NCBI RefSeq assembly: GCF_002356315.1
Contig: NZ_AP018164.1
Location: 2,728,001-2,792,000, forward strand
Reading direction: 5' to 3'
Length of the DNA: 64,000 bases
Source: Mycobacterium shigaense
GTDB lineage: Bacteria > Actinomycetota > Actinomycetes > Mycobacteriales > Mycobacteriaceae
Under the pieces are notes generated by a model, which had not been told where the DNA came from, made no database searches, and worked only from the letters and a program-made list of their open reading frames with translations. Position 1 is the stretch's first letter. Each line of letters starts with the position of its first letter. The translations under genes were made by a program, and so were the position numbers. Below, one piece after another: positions 8,935 to 18,159 of this stretch.

Positions 8935-10763
8935 GCCGACCGCAAGCCACCACCGAGGACGCCCGCAACGCGTTGCTCGCCGGCCTGCTGGCCTCGGGAG
9001 TTTCCGTAAACGGGCTACAGCCCAGCAGTAACCCGCAGGTGGCAGCGCAGATGTTCACCACGGCAACCGCACTCGACCCGGACATGTGCGACGCCTGGCT
9101 GGCGCGGCTGCTGGCCGGTGACCAGAGCGTCGATGTCCTGTCCCGCGCGTGGGCGACGCAGCGCACCTTCGGCTGGGAGATCCGCCGGCTGGGTCTTTCG
9201 GATCTGGAGTTCCGTCCCGAGGTTTCCGACGGGATGTTTCTCAAACTCGCGGTCACCAGCGTGGAGTCGCTGGCCTGCAGCTACGCCGCCGTGCTGTCCG
9301 AGGAGAAGCGGTACGAAGAGGCCGCGGGGCTGCTCGACAAGGTCGAGCCGCGCCATCCCTTCGACGAAGAACTGGTCGACTACGTCCGCGGCATCCTGTA
9401 CTTCCGCACCGGGCGGTGGCCGGATGTCCTCACCCAATTCCCCGAGGGAAAGATCTGGCGCAACCCCGCGCTCAAGGCCGCGGGTGCCGCAATGGCCACG
9501 ACCGCGCTGGCGTCCTTGGGGGTTTTCGAGGAAGCCATCCGGCGCGGACAGGACGCCATCGAGGCGGACCGGGTACCCGGCGCGGCGAACATCGCGCTGT
9601 ACACCCAGGGCATGTGCCAGCGGCACCTCGGCCGCGAAGACGAGGCCGTCGAGCTGTTACGCCGGGTGTACTCGCGGGACCCGAAATTCACTCCAGCGCG
9701 AGAAGCGCTGGACAACGTCAACTTTCGGCTGATCCTGACAGATCCAGAGACGATCGAGGCCCGCACCGACCCGTGGGACCCGAACAGCGCGCCAACACGC
9801 GAGCAGACCGAGGCGGCGCGGCACGCCGAGGAGGCCGCGAAGTACATGGCCGAGGGCGACGCCGAGCTCAACGCGATGCTCGGCATGGAGCGGGCCAAAC
9901 GCGAGATCACGCTCATCAAGTCGACGACGAAGGTCAACCTGGCGCGCGCCAAAATGGGCTTGCCGGTACCCGTCACCTCCCGCCACACCCTGTTGCTCGG
10001 GCCGCCCGGTACCGGCAAGACGTCGGTCGCCCGCGCGTTCACCAAACAACTGTGCGGGCTGACCGTGCTGCGTAAGCCGTTGGTCGTCGAGACGAGCCGC
10101 ACCAAGCTGGTGGGTCGGTACATGGCCGACGCCGAGAAGAACACCGAGGAGATGCTCGAGGATGCGCTGGGCGGCGCGGTCTTCTTCGACGAGATGCACA
10201 CCCTGCACGAGACGGGCTACCAGACCGGGGACCCGTACGGTAACGCGATCATCAACACCCTGCTGCTCTACATGGAGAATCACCGCGACGAGCTGGTGGT
10301 CTTCGGCGCCGGATACGCCAAGGCCATGGACAAGATGCTCGAGGTCAACCAGGGTCTGCGGCGGCGGTTTTCGACCGTGATCGAGTTCTTCAGCTACAAG
10401 CCCGACGAGCTGGTGGCCCTCACCAAGAGGATGGGCGAGGAAAATCAGGACGTCATCAGCGACGAATCAGCCGAGGCCCTGCTGCCGCACTACTCCAATT
10501 TCTATTTCGACGAGAGCTACTCCGAGGACGGGGATCTGATCCGCGGCATCGACACGCTCGGCAACGCCGGCTTCGTCCGCAACGTGGTGGAGAAGGCGCG
10601 CGACCACCGCAGCTTCCGGTTGGACGACGAGGACCTGGACGCGGTGCTGGCCAGCGACGCCACCGAGTTCACGGAGCGCCAACTGCTCCGGTTCACGGAG
10701 CTCACCCGCGACGATCTGGTCGAGGGCCTGAGCGCGGCGGTTGCCGAGAAAAAGAAAGATTGA
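8931..10763 (+). CDS. eccA5: ESX-5 cytosolic AAA+ ATPase EccA5
   Basis: This 610-residue protein has an N-terminal TPR-like helical domain (about residues 1-280) and a CbxX/CfqX-type AAA+ domain. Walker A is GPPGTGKT at residues 357-364 and Walker B includes Asp420-Glu421 (FFDEMHT). EccA ATPases are thought to disassemble substrate-chaperone complexes, here EspG5-PPE, before export. It is the last gene of the ESX-5 core; in M. tuberculosis lppT follows, but I find no lipoprotein gene here, and a promoter for the next operon begins 120 bases downstream. Confidence 0.97.
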   Translation: MSRPQATTEDARNALLAGLLASGVSVNGLQPSSNPQVAAQMFTTATALDPDMCDAWLARLLAGDQSVDVLSRAWATQRTFGWEIRRLGLSDLEFRPEVSDGMFLKLAVTSVESLACSYAAVLSEEKRYEEAAGLLDKVEPRHPFDEELVDYVRGILYFRTGRWPDVLTQFPEGKIWRNPALKAAGAAMATTALASLGVFEEAIRRGQDAIEADRVPGAANIALYTQGMCQRHLGREDEAVELLRRVYSRDPKFTPAREALDNVNFRLILTDPETIEARTDPWDPNSAPTREQTEAARHAEEAAKYMAEGDAELNAMLGMERAKREITLIKSTTKVNLARAKMGLPVPVTSRHTLLLGPPGTGKTSVARAFTKQLCGLTVLRKPLVVETSRTKLVGRYMADAEKNTEEMLEDALGGAVFFDEMHTLHETGYQTGDPYGNAIINTLLLYMENHRDELVVFGAGYAKAMDKMLEVNQGLRRRFSTVIEFFSYKPDELVALTKRMGEENQDVISDESAEALLPHYSNFYFDESYSEDGDLIRGIDTLGNAGFVRNVVEKARDHRSFRLDDEDLDAVLASDATEFTERQLLRFTELTRDDLVEGLSAAVAEKKKD

Positions 10764-10883
10764 CGCGGCACGCGAATCAGCACTGCGGTGCGACCCGTAG
10801 CACTGCGGCGGGGCGCCCGCATGGCTTCCGCATGGCGGCACAGTGAATTGTTTCGGACGTGTTGCAAACCTCTCGCAGCTAGC

Positions 10884-10912
10884 TTGACTCGGCATCCGTG
10901 GAATGCCACCAT
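10884..10912 (+). promoter_or_regulatory. Predicted promoter of the M-box operon
   Basis: TTGACT at 10884-10889 lies 17 bases before CACCAT at 10907-10912, which fits the mycobacterial -35/-10 pattern (TTGACN, NANNNT). The predicted transcription start near 10919 falls only a few bases before the first paired base of the M-box at 10923. This placement supports both assignments. Confidence 0.65.
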
Positions 10913-10922
10913 GACCAGTGCA

Positions 10923-11093
10923 GCACCTCGTTAGGTGAGGCTTCCACAACGGATACAGGCCACTGACCTCAAACGTCGAAAGACGCCCAAGGTCAGGACA
11001 GCTCTTCCCGGCTTAAGGGTTGAGCCCAAGTGGCTTCTGGCTTGGGTCAGCCGGATACGCAGTGTGGTGCCGAAGCTCTGATGAGAGGGGTGC
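10923..11093 (+). ncRNA. M-box (ykoK) magnesium riboswitch
   Basis: This region matches the ykoK/M-box aptamer in order and sequence. The invariant CGTTAGGTGAGGCT is at 10929-10942 and GGATAC at 10951-10956. The GTCGAAAGACGCC hairpin is at 10975-10987 and GGTCAGGACAG follows at 10991-11001. CCGAAGCTCTGATGA is at 11070-11084. Helix P1 can form between 10923-10929 and 11087-11093 (seven pairs, one G-U). M-boxes sense Mg2+ in the leader of Mg2+-responsive operons. In M. tuberculosis I recall one upstream of PE20-PPE31-PPE32-PPE33-Rv1810, next to mgtC. The downstream unit here (truncated PE, two PPE, DUF732) is the equivalent operon. I have not run a covariance model. Confidence 0.92.
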
Positions 11094-11127
11094 CGGATTC
11101 GGCGGTTTCGCCGGTCTGCCCACCCCT
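11086..11127 (+). promoter_or_regulatory. Alternative hairpin competing with M-box P1 (expression platform)
   Basis: AGGGGTG at 11086-11092 is the exact complement of CACCCCT at 11121-11127, with an inner ggcggtttcgcc helix between them. The left arm reuses the 3' strand of P1, so the aptamer's closing helix and this hairpin exclude each other. This is the hallmark of an expression platform. No T-tract follows, so I cannot tell whether the hairpin terminates, antiterminates or controls Rho access. Confidence 0.55.
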
Positions 11128-11354
11128 TCGTGCAGCATAATGGCATCTCGGTGTGCCCAGGCTTCGAGGAGGTGAGAGCGAAATTAGTCCGGGCGATAGT
11201 CCATATTCTCGATCGATGACATTTCGTTCGAGCCGAACGTGGCGTCTCTTCTGCCTATCGGTTTGCACCGAGGCGCTCACCCATCGCGCAATCGGTGTAT
11301 GTCCCGGCTAGGAGTTCCGTCTCCGGCTCGGCACTTCCTGTGAGGAGAACTCCG

Positions 11355-11426
11355 ATGTCCTTCGTCAGGGCGACGCCGGAATCGTTGGCAGCCCACAGCG
11401 CAACCGCCGCTGCCGTGGCCCGTTAG
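11355..11426 (+). pseudogene. Truncated PE gene (23 codons)
   Basis: A good ribosome site (gaggaga) precedes an ATG that reads MSFVRATPESLAAHS and stops after 23 codons, 17 bases before the PPE start. The beginning is a typical PE N-terminus, but the second helix and the YxxxD/E signal are missing, so it cannot act as a normal PE partner. It takes the position of PE20 in M. tuberculosis. It is either a degenerate PE gene kept as a translated leader or a short functional peptide. The 260 bases between the M-box and this ORF are untranslated leader. Confidence 0.7.
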
Positions 11427-11443
11427 CGCCAGGGGGAAACACT

Positions 11444-12661
11444 ATGCTCGACTACTTTGCGGCACTGCCGCCCGAAATCAATTCGGCCAGGATGTACACC
11501 GGCCCCGGATCGGGGCCGATGCTGGCCGCTGCCGCGGCGTGGAACACGCTCGCGGCCGAAATGCGCACTGCCGCAACCGATTACGGTTCCGTGGTTACGC
11601 AGCTGCTCAGCAGTGGCTGGTACGGTCCCTCATCGGCGTCGATGTTGGCCGCGGCCACGCCGTACGTGAACTGGCTGAGCACGACCGCGGCCCAGGCCGA
11701 GCAGACCGCTACGCAGGCCAACGCAGCCGCGACCGCGTTTGAGTCCGCGTACGCCATGACGGTGCCGCCGCCCGTGGTCGCGGCAAATCGTCTTTTGCTC
11801 GCGACGTTGGTGGCCTCCAACATCTTCGGGCAGAACACTCCCCAGATCGCGGCGACGGAGGCCGAATACGCCGAGATGTGGGCCCAGGATGCCGCGGCGA
11901 TGAACGGTTACTCCACCTCGTCCGAGGCCGCGGCGCAGATGGCGCCATTTCAGTCACCGCAGTCGAACACCACGCCTGACGCGGCGGAAGAGCAAACCCA
12001 GGCGGTCACCCAGGCGGCCACGACGCCGGCAGGGAATGCGCAGTCGTTGTTGTCGAACGCCACCCTGGCGCCAAGCAATGTGAACAACGCAGCCAACGTC
12101 AACGCCCCGACGTCTGGATCGCTGTATGACTGGCTGACCCAGACACTGAACGGATCGAATAACTCGGCCCTGGCGACCTTCTTGCAAAGTCAATTTTTCA
12201 GCAGCACCGTCGTCAACGGTGCCTTTGCCGGCGGCCCGATGAACCCGCAGTTCATCATTGCCTCGGTCGAGGGCGTCCTTGCCTCGCAGCACGCCACGAC
12301 GCTCGCGGGTCTGGGCGACTTCGCCGCGGACGCCGAAGGCCTCACGGCTGCCGACCTGGCCTCCAGCAAGATGGGGTCGCCGGGCCTCCCCGGCGCCTCC
12401 GCCGGAGTGGGCCAGGCGCATCTGGTGGGGTCGATGTCGGTACCCCAGAGCTGGACCAACGCTGCCACCATCAGCCCGGCGGAATCCGCGGTGCAGGCCA
12501 CCGGCGTCACCGGTCTCACCGACACCGGGGGCGGCCCGGCGGCGGGCGGACCGGGAGGCGTTGCCGGACCGTTGGGCGGCGCGGGCAAGCGGCTACGCCG
12601 CGCCATCCCCAAATACGGGTTCCGCCCCGTCGTCATGCCACGTCCGCCGGCCGCGGGTTAA
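11444..12661 (+). CDS. PPE family protein (PPE-SVP), Mg2+-riboswitch operon
   Basis: A 405-residue protein with the PPE domain ([15 protein letters not shown] start, GWYGPSS turn near residue 61, VPPPVVAANR near 108) and the SVP motif GSMSVPQSW near residue 330. It ends KYGFRPVVMPRPPAAG. It is the second reading frame of the M-box operon. The ribosome site (aggggg) is followed by ATG 17 bases after the truncated PE. PPE proteins of this kind are ESX-5 substrates found at the cell surface, some implicated in nutrient uptake. Any link to magnesium is inferred from the leader only. It is comparable in position to PPE31/PPE32. Confidence 0.9.
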   Translation: MLDYFAALPPEINSARMYTGPGSGPMLAAAAAWNTLAAEMRTAATDYGSVVTQLLSSGWYGPSSASMLAAATPYVNWLSTTAAQAEQTATQANAAATAFESAYAMTVPPPVVAANRLLLATLVASNIFGQNTPQIAATEAEYAEMWAQDAAAMNGYSTSSEAAAQMAPFQSPQSNTTPDAAEEQTQAVTQAATTPAGNAQSLLSNATLAPSNVNNAANVNAPTSGSLYDWLTQTLNGSNNSALATFLQSQFFSSTVVNGAFAGGPMNPQFIIASVEGVLASQHATTLAGLGDFAADAEGLTAADLASSKMGSPGLPGASAGVGQAHLVGSMSVPQSWTNAATISPAESAVQATGVTGLTDTGGGPAAGGPGGVAGPLGGAGKRLRRAIPKYGFRPVVMPRPPAAG

Positions 12662-12681
12662 GAGACCTGAGGAGAATTATC

Positions 12682-13893
12682 ATGTCGCTTTTTGCGGGAA
12701 TACCACCCGAAATCACCTCGGCAAAAATGTATTCCGGCCCCGGCTCGGAATCCATGCTGGCCGCCGCGGCAGCATGGAACGCGGTCTCGGCCGAACTGCG
12801 TTCCGCGGCAACCAATTACGACGCGGTGATCAAGACACTCATCAGTGAGGGCTGGTTCGGGCCGTCCTCCGCGAAGATGGCTGCCTCGGTGGCCCCCTAC
12901 CTCGAGTGGCTGAACACCACCGCTGCGCAGGCCGAGCAGGCCGGTGCACAGACCAACGCGGCCGCGGCCGCCTATGAGGCCGCGTTCGCCGCGACGGTAC
13001 CCCCGGCGGTCGTCACGGCGAACCGCACCCAGCTGGCAAATCTGGTGGCGAGCAACATCTTCGGCCAGAACACCGGATTGATCGCAGCCAACGAAGCCCA
13101 GTACGGGGACATGTGGGCCCAGGATGCTTCCGCGATGACGAATTACAGCGCCGCCTCGACTGCGGCAACCCAGAAGATGACGCTGTTTCAACAACCGCAG
13201 TCCGACACCACCAGCGACGGAACGGCGCTGCAGGCCGACTCCGTTCTCAACGCCAGCAGCAACGCCCCGGCCGTCGGTGCCGCCACGACCATATGGGAAT
13301 GGCTTGGCCTGGCTCCCAATACCAATACCTCCACCACTGGCCTTGCCGGACTGATGAACTTTTTGGATGGGTCAGACGGTGGTCTCGTTGGCGCCTTCCT
13401 CAACAACGCCTCACTCTCCGGTCTGTCGAACGCCTTCACCACCAACGGAATTCTGAACCCGACCTCCTTCATAGACGCACAGCTCGCGGCGAACTCCATC
13501 GGCGCACTGGACGGCGTCGACGCGACCACGTCGGGACTCGGGGTCCTGTCCGCCGGGCTCGGGGGGACGGCGTCGCTGGCATCGGTGACCACACCGGGCG
13601 CCGCGGCGGCGGCGGGCCTGGGGCAGGGGAGCCTGGTTGGGACCCTGTCCGTCCCGCCCGCCTGGGGTGCCACCGGAGCGGCGATCACGCCCGTTGCCTC
13701 GACGACCCAAGTAGGTCTCAGCGCGTATCACAGCTTCGGCTCGGCCACCCCGATGGTGATGGAAGAGGCTGGGGCAGTGGGCATGCCGGGCGTGCCCTTG
13801 GCCGGCGTCCCCGCCGCGCACGAAGACGAGTTCGCCGATCCGATCTACGGTTTCCGGCCCCGCGTCATCGGCCGCCCGCCGGCCGCCGGCTGA
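12682..13893 (+). CDS. PPE family protein (PPE-SVP)
   Basis: A 403-residue PPE-SVP protein: start MSLFAGIPPEITSAKMY, turn GWFGPSS near residue 56, SVP motif GTLSVPPAW near residue 318, and C-terminus YGFRPRVIGRPPAAG. It lies 20 bases after the previous PPE gene, with a consensus gaggag ribosome site, and so belongs to the same transcript. The middle (residues about 180-290) is low in complexity and rich in Asn, Thr and Ser, as in other PPE-SVP proteins. The PPE core is very similar to its upstream neighbour, which suggests a tandem duplication. Confidence 0.9.
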   Translation: MSLFAGIPPEITSAKMYSGPGSESMLAAAAAWNAVSAELRSAATNYDAVIKTLISEGWFGPSSAKMAASVAPYLEWLNTTAAQAEQAGAQTNAAAAAYEAAFAATVPPAVVTANRTQLANLVASNIFGQNTGLIAANEAQYGDMWAQDASAMTNYSAASTAATQKMTLFQQPQSDTTSDGTALQADSVLNASSNAPAVGAATTIWEWLGLAPNTNTSTTGLAGLMNFLDGSDGGLVGAFLNNASLSGLSNAFTTNGILNPTSFIDAQLAANSIGALDGVDATTSGLGVLSAGLGGTASLASVTTPGAAAAAGLGQGSLVGTLSVPPAWGATGAAITPVASTTQVGLSAYHSFGSATPMVMEEAGAVGMPGVPLAGVPAAHEDEFADPIYGFRPRVIGRPPAAG

Positions 13894-13910
13894 CGACAGC
13901 GGGCCCGAGC

Positions 13911-14246
13911 ATGAAAGCCCTACCGTTTCTCGCCGGCGCCGTTGCCGTGATCGGCCTGGCGGCACCGGCACACGCCGATGCGGATGACGACGCCTTCCTT
14001 GCCGCGCTCGACAAGGCGGGTATCAGCTACAAGAGCCCCGACCGCGCGATTGCGGCAGGCCAAAAGGTGTGCGACTTGGCCAACTCGGGGACCTCGCAGC
14101 TCGACATCATCAGAGACGTCCACGAGTTCAACCCCGCGTTCAGCGCGGCGTCCGCGGCGAGGTTCGTCCAAGCGGCCGCCAGCGTTTACTGCCCCGAGCG
14201 GCTCTCCGTCGACAGCGGCGGCACCAACCCAAAAACCTCCGGCTAG
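13911..14246 (+). CDS. Secreted DUF732 protein (Rv1810-like)
   Basis: A 111-residue protein with a signal peptide (about residues 1-22, ending PAHA-DAD) and a DUF732 domain: Asp-rich start, FLAALDKAGI, KVCDL and VYCPE. The two cysteines probably form a disulfide. The start at 13911, 17 bases after the PPE stop, was chosen because it opens the signal peptide; the frame is open much further upstream only as a shadow of the PPE gene. DUF732 proteins have no known activity. In M. tuberculosis a member (Rv1810) closes the same PE-PPE operon, so the association is conserved. Confidence 0.9.
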   Translation: MKALPFLAGAVAVIGLAAPAHADADDDAFLAALDKAGISYKSPDRAIAAGQKVCDLANSGTSQLDIIRDVHEFNPAFSAASAARFVQAAASVYCPERLSVDSGGTNPKTSG

Positions 14247-14283
14247 AGCCGCGGGCGCGGCTACGACGCGCCCGCGGCTCTAG
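14243..14283 (+). terminator. 17-bp perfect hairpin after the M-box operon
   Basis: Arms 14243-14259 and 14267-14283 are exact reverse complements around a 7-base loop. The stop codon of the DUF732 gene (TAG, 14244-14246) lies inside the left arm. No T-tract follows; the sequence after it is cttcctcc. I read it as the end of the M-box-controlled transcript. Confidence 0.8.
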
Positions 14284-15387
14284 CTTCCTCCGGCCGGCGT
14301 GATCCCTCCTCGGGGGCGGGCGACCACCCGCCGCCAGTTCACGCGATCCTCGCCGCCGAATGAGAGTCCCGAAACATTGTGGCAACAAAACTGTTGGCGC
14401 GGTCGTCGCATTTTTGGCTCTCACCTGCATAAATAACGCGCGCACCCTCACAGCAAACCACCAGAAGCCAATAAGCCGCCGGGCAGCTGGCGGGTTTACG
14501 CTTCGTGAAATTTAGGGGTGCAAAGTATGTCGAGTAATTGTCGGTTCGGCGCCGCGGGCGCCCGTAGCCGTCCGGCTGCGCGGGGACTGCCTTGGCGCAG
14601 CGCCGTCCCGTCGCCCGCACCCACAGAGCTGACGACGACCCGAAGTCCGTTAATCCAGCCAAGTCGGCGACCGAGGCGCGGAAGCGACCGGGAACCCATT
14701 TGAGGACGGAATCTTAACCCCTCCCTAGCAAAAACCAGTCGGCGAAAGGGCGTCAGATATAGCGGGTAAATGTCACTGAGGGCCGGCGGTCGGCACCACC
14801 GTAAATAGCGCGTAAGTAGACGTATGTGGAATACGTGGTTTCTTCGCGTCCATTTATAGTTCTCCATTCGGGGAATGCTCGCAACAGATTCTCATTCAGA
14901 GTAATGCATTGAATCTACGGATCGGTGAATTGCGCGATCAGGAAGATGAATATCGCATTGGGCCGAATCTCTGGTGCGGTCATTGGTAATGCGGACCAGT
15001 ATATTGAAGAAGCCGTCAGGATCATTCCCCGGGCCGCTATATCACCGTGTTGAGCTGCGCTTTTGCGGTTCGCCTGATTTGCTGACTGCTGTGCTCTCAC
15101 TTCACGCGGACAGCATAGACAATTCCTGTTTACTTTGTTATTACACAGCAGGAACGTGTCGTGCACACATTCCGATCACCATAATAGCTATGCTCCCGAA
15201 GGGGGCACATAAACCGGGGTCCCGGAGTGGCTCGGACACATATTGCCTGCAACAAAACACGGAACTCTCGTCAACCGCGTCGGATCAACGGGATCTGATG
15301 CATTTCCTTTGAAATACCGCGCCATCGCGGGTGCGGCACTAAGCCGCGCCTACAGTGGCGGCCAATTGAGGGGATCGGAGGTACTGG
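14284..15387 (+). other. 1.1-kb interval without convincing genes, AT-richer than its surroundings
   Basis: No reading frame here has mycobacterial protein character. The longest (14974-15312, 112 codons) has no recognisable domain and no ribosome site. A 51-codon frame at 14360-14515 has a short hydrophobic stretch but no good ribosome site. Base composition is visibly lower in G+C than in the flanking genes, mainly from 14700 to 15320. I searched it for a second M-box core (TTAGGTGAGG) and for a PE start before the next PPE gene and found neither. It may be the remains of a lost gene block or imported DNA. Confidence 0.6.
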
Positions 15388-16641
15388 ATGTTTGATTTCG
15401 GGGCCTTACCGCCGGAGATCAACTCCGGGCGGATGTATGTCGGAGCCGGGTCGGGGCCGCTGCTGGCGGCGGCGGCCGCCTGGGACGAGCTGGCGGGGGA
15501 GCTGCTCTCGACGGCGGCGACCTACGGCTCGACGGTGCAAAGCCTGACCGCAGGGCCGTGGACGGGTCCGTCGTCGATCGCGCTGGCCGCCGCGGCCGCG
15601 CCCTATGTGTCGTGGCTGAGCGCGACGGGCGCCCAGGCCGAGCAGGTCGCGACCCAGGCGAAGCTGGCCGCCGGCGCCTATGAGGCGGCGTTCGCGGCGA
15701 CGGTTCCGCCGCCCGTCATCGCGGCCAATCGCTCGTTGCTTGCGACGTTGATCGCGACCAACCTGCTGGGGCAGAACACGCCGGCGATCGCGGTGACCGA
15801 GGCGCACTACGCGGAGATGTGGGCGCAAGACGCCGCCGCGATGTACGCCTACACCGGTTCGTCCGCGGCGGCCTCGCAGTTCACGCCGTTCAACGAACCG
15901 CCGAAGACCACCGATGACAGCGGTACCGCGTTGCAATCGGAGGCGGTGGCCCAGTCAAACACGGTGTCCGGCACGAACACCGTGATGAAGGTGTCCCAGC
16001 TGAGCACCGCGATGCAGCCGCTGGCGCAGACGAATGCGGCGGCGGGGACGACGGGCACGACGGGAATCACCGCGCCGGCGACGCCAGATATCGTGACGAA
16101 CTGGAACACCATCTGGTCGGCCATCACCGGGGTGTACTCACCCCAGTCGTGGAGCACCATCCCCGGCGGCCCGTTCCTGTCATTCGGTCAGGCCTACGCC
16201 TGGGGCCAGAACGGCCAGAGCGCGGCTGCCTATCTGGCCGGGCCGAAAGCCATCTCCGGCGCGTTGGCGCCGCTGACCGGTGGTGCCGGCGTGCATCCCA
16301 TGCTGAGTTCCGCGACGGCGCCGGCCTCGGCGTCGATGAGCAAGGCGCCCTTGGTCGGTGGCATGTCGGTGCCGCAGAGCTGGACGGCAGCCGCACCGGA
16401 GATCAGAACGCTCGCCCAAGTGCTGCCCGCCAACCTGGCGGCCGCGCCGGAGGCGGCGTTGGCGAGCGAGGGCGGCGTGATGAGCCAAATGGCCCTGTCC
16501 AGCCTGGCCGGGCGCGCCGTCGCCGCCACTGCCGTGCGGTCCGGGACCGCAGGCGCGGCGGCCGGCTCCTTGAGCGGCATGGTCGCCGAGGCCGACCCGG
16601 CGGCGGCCACCATCATCGTGATCCCCGCTCTCGAGGCATGA
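15388..16641 (+). CDS. PPE family protein (PPE-SVP), PPE31-like
   Basis: A 417-residue protein that starts [17 protein letters not shown] and closely follows PPE31 over the PPE domain (PWTGPSS turn near residue 57, [14 protein letters not shown] near 105, [13 protein letters not shown] near 150). The SVP motif GGMSVPQSW is near residue 325. Unlike the other PPE proteins here, it lacks the C-terminal YGFRP...RPPAAG ending and finishes [12 protein letters not shown] gatcggagg ribosome site precedes the ATG. PPE31 in M. tuberculosis belongs to the Mg2+-regulated operon; here the matching gene is separated from the M-box by the previous operon, so its regulation is not evident. Confidence 0.9.
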   Translation: MFDFGALPPEINSGRMYVGAGSGPLLAAAAAWDELAGELLSTAATYGSTVQSLTAGPWTGPSSIALAAAAAPYVSWLSATGAQAEQVATQAKLAAGAYEAAFAATVPPPVIAANRSLLATLIATNLLGQNTPAIAVTEAHYAEMWAQDAAAMYAYTGSSAAASQFTPFNEPPKTTDDSGTALQSEAVAQSNTVSGTNTVMKVSQLSTAMQPLAQTNAAAGTTGTTGITAPATPDIVTNWNTIWSAITGVYSPQSWSTIPGGPFLSFGQAYAWGQNGQSAAAYLAGPKAISGALAPLTGGAGVHPMLSSATAPASASMSKAPLVGGMSVPQSWTAAAPEIRTLAQVLPANLAAAPEAALASEGGVMSQMALSSLAGRAVAATAVRSGTAGAAAGSLSGMVAEADPAAATIIVIPALEA

Positions 16642-16717
16642 CTCCGATGACCGCAATGAATCACTTCGGCACACAACAGACCATCCATCCGCGGGCCACC
16701 AGGTAAGGGGTAGCGAC

Positions 16718-18118
16718 ATGTATTACGGAGCTTTTCCGCCGGAGTTCAACTCCGGCCGGATGTACACCGGCCCGGGCGCGGAATCGATGCTGGCCGCCGC
16801 TGCGGCCTGGGACGACCTGGCGACCGAATTGCAGTCCGCCGCTTCCTCGTATGCGTCGGTGATCTCGAGCCTGACCAGCGGCTCATGGACGGGGCCGTCG
16901 TCGCTGAGCATGGCGGCCGCCGTCGCCCCCTATGCGGCGTGGCTGCAACAGACGGCTGTCCAGGCACACGAGGCCGCGAGCCAGGCCACCGAGGCGGCCA
17001 GCGCGTATCAGACCGCGTTCGCCGCGACGGTCCCACCACCGATCATCGCGGCCAACCGCTCGTACCTGGCGCAACTGCTGGCCACCAACATCTTCGGGCA
17101 GAACACCTCGAAGATCGCTGCCACCGAGGCACAGTATGGCGAATTCTGGGCCCAGGATGCCGAGGCGATGGACACCTACTTCGGGTCGTCGGCCACCGCG
17201 GCCAACAGCTTGACGGCATTCGACGACCCACCGAACACCACCAGCGATTCGTCCGGGTTGATGCAGTCGGCCGCGACCGCCAATGCGGCCGACACCTCGG
17301 CGGGCAACGTCGGGTCGACGCTGAGTTCGATACTGCCCACCGTCACCCCCGCCCCCGGCCCGCTGGGCTGGCTCGCCGGGCTCGCGACGGCGTACCAAAC
17401 CCTCTGGGCGAACTTGCTGAACACCCTGTTCGGGTCGAATGGGTCGGCTTTCTACACCGCCATGTACAACGCGGTCAAGGTTCCACTTGGCCTGACCACG
17501 CAGTTCAACGACATCGGCCTGCTGATCAACTTCCCGGTGTCGCAGTGGCTGAAGTTCGCCCCGCCGGTCGCCTACGCCGCGCTGCCGAAGGACGCGCTGG
17601 GAGCCGGGCTCGGGGCGTTGGGCTTCGGCCGGGGCACCCTGTTCAACGCGGTGACGGGCGGCATGGGCAACGCCGGCACCCTGGTCGGCAAGCTGTCGAT
17701 CCCGCCGAGCTGGGCTACGGCCACGCCGGCGATCCGGACGGTCGCGGCCGCGCTGTCGGCGGCCGGGCCGGATGCGGTGCCGGCGGCCGCACTCGGCGAG
17801 GGCGGCCTGTTCAGCTCGGCGGCCATGGCGGGGATGCTCGGCAGCGCCCTCGGCGCCGGCGGCCCGACCGTGGTGCAGGCCGGGGTCCGCGGACGCGTGA
17901 AACCGATCAAAGACCTCAAGGACACGCAATCACCGGAGCACCTTAGGCGGCTGGTGGCACAGATTTCGGAAAAGCCCGAAAGCGTGCAGCACCACAACGT
18001 CGACCAAGACGGCCTTGACGCGCTGCTCGAGCAGCTCGCCAAGAAGCCCGGCATCCATGCGGTGCACCTGACGAAGGGCAGGAATTCGGTACTGCCGCCA
18101 GAAGCCCAAATGGGTTAA
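16718..18118 (+). CDS. PPE family protein with an unusual charged C-terminal extension
   Basis: A 466-residue protein: PPE domain from MYYGAFPPEFNSGRMY, turn SWTGPSS near residue 58, VPPPIIAANR near 108, and SVP-like motif GKLSIPPSW near residue 328. Instead of the usual RPPAAG end it continues for about 75 residues (from about 390) with a Lys/Glu/Gln/His-rich tail containing IKDLKD, LRRLVAQIS, LDALLEQL and HLTKGRN, unlike the Gly/Ala-rich body. The tail looks like a small helical module and may have been acquired by fusion. It follows the PPE31-like gene by 76 bases and precedes two DUF732 genes. Confidence 0.85.
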   Translation: MYYGAFPPEFNSGRMYTGPGAESMLAAAAAWDDLATELQSAASSYASVISSLTSGSWTGPSSLSMAAAVAPYAAWLQQTAVQAHEAASQATEAASAYQTAFAATVPPPIIAANRSYLAQLLATNIFGQNTSKIAATEAQYGEFWAQDAEAMDTYFGSSATAANSLTAFDDPPNTTSDSSGLMQSAATANAADTSAGNVGSTLSSILPTVTPAPGPLGWLAGLATAYQTLWANLLNTLFGSNGSAFYTAMYNAVKVPLGLTTQFNDIGLLINFPVSQWLKFAPPVAYAALPKDALGAGLGALGFGRGTLFNAVTGGMGNAGTLVGKLSIPPSWATATPAIRTVAAALSAAGPDAVPAAALGEGGLFSSAAMAGMLGSALGAGGPTVVQAGVRGRVKPIKDLKDTQSPEHLRRLVAQISEKPESVQHHNVDQDGLDALLEQLAKKPGIHAVHLTKGRNSVLPPEAQMG

Positions 18119-18159
18119 GCGGCAGCTTAAATCGGCTCGCAACGAAAGAATGGTGAGTT

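Noticed and set aside
14974..15312. 112-codon ORF in the AT-rich interval
   Set aside because: No ribosome site, no recognisable domain, and residue composition typical of random sequence.
14284..15387. Second M-box before the PPE31-like gene
   Set aside because: I looked for TTAGGTGAGG and the GAAGCTCT end on the + strand; neither is present.
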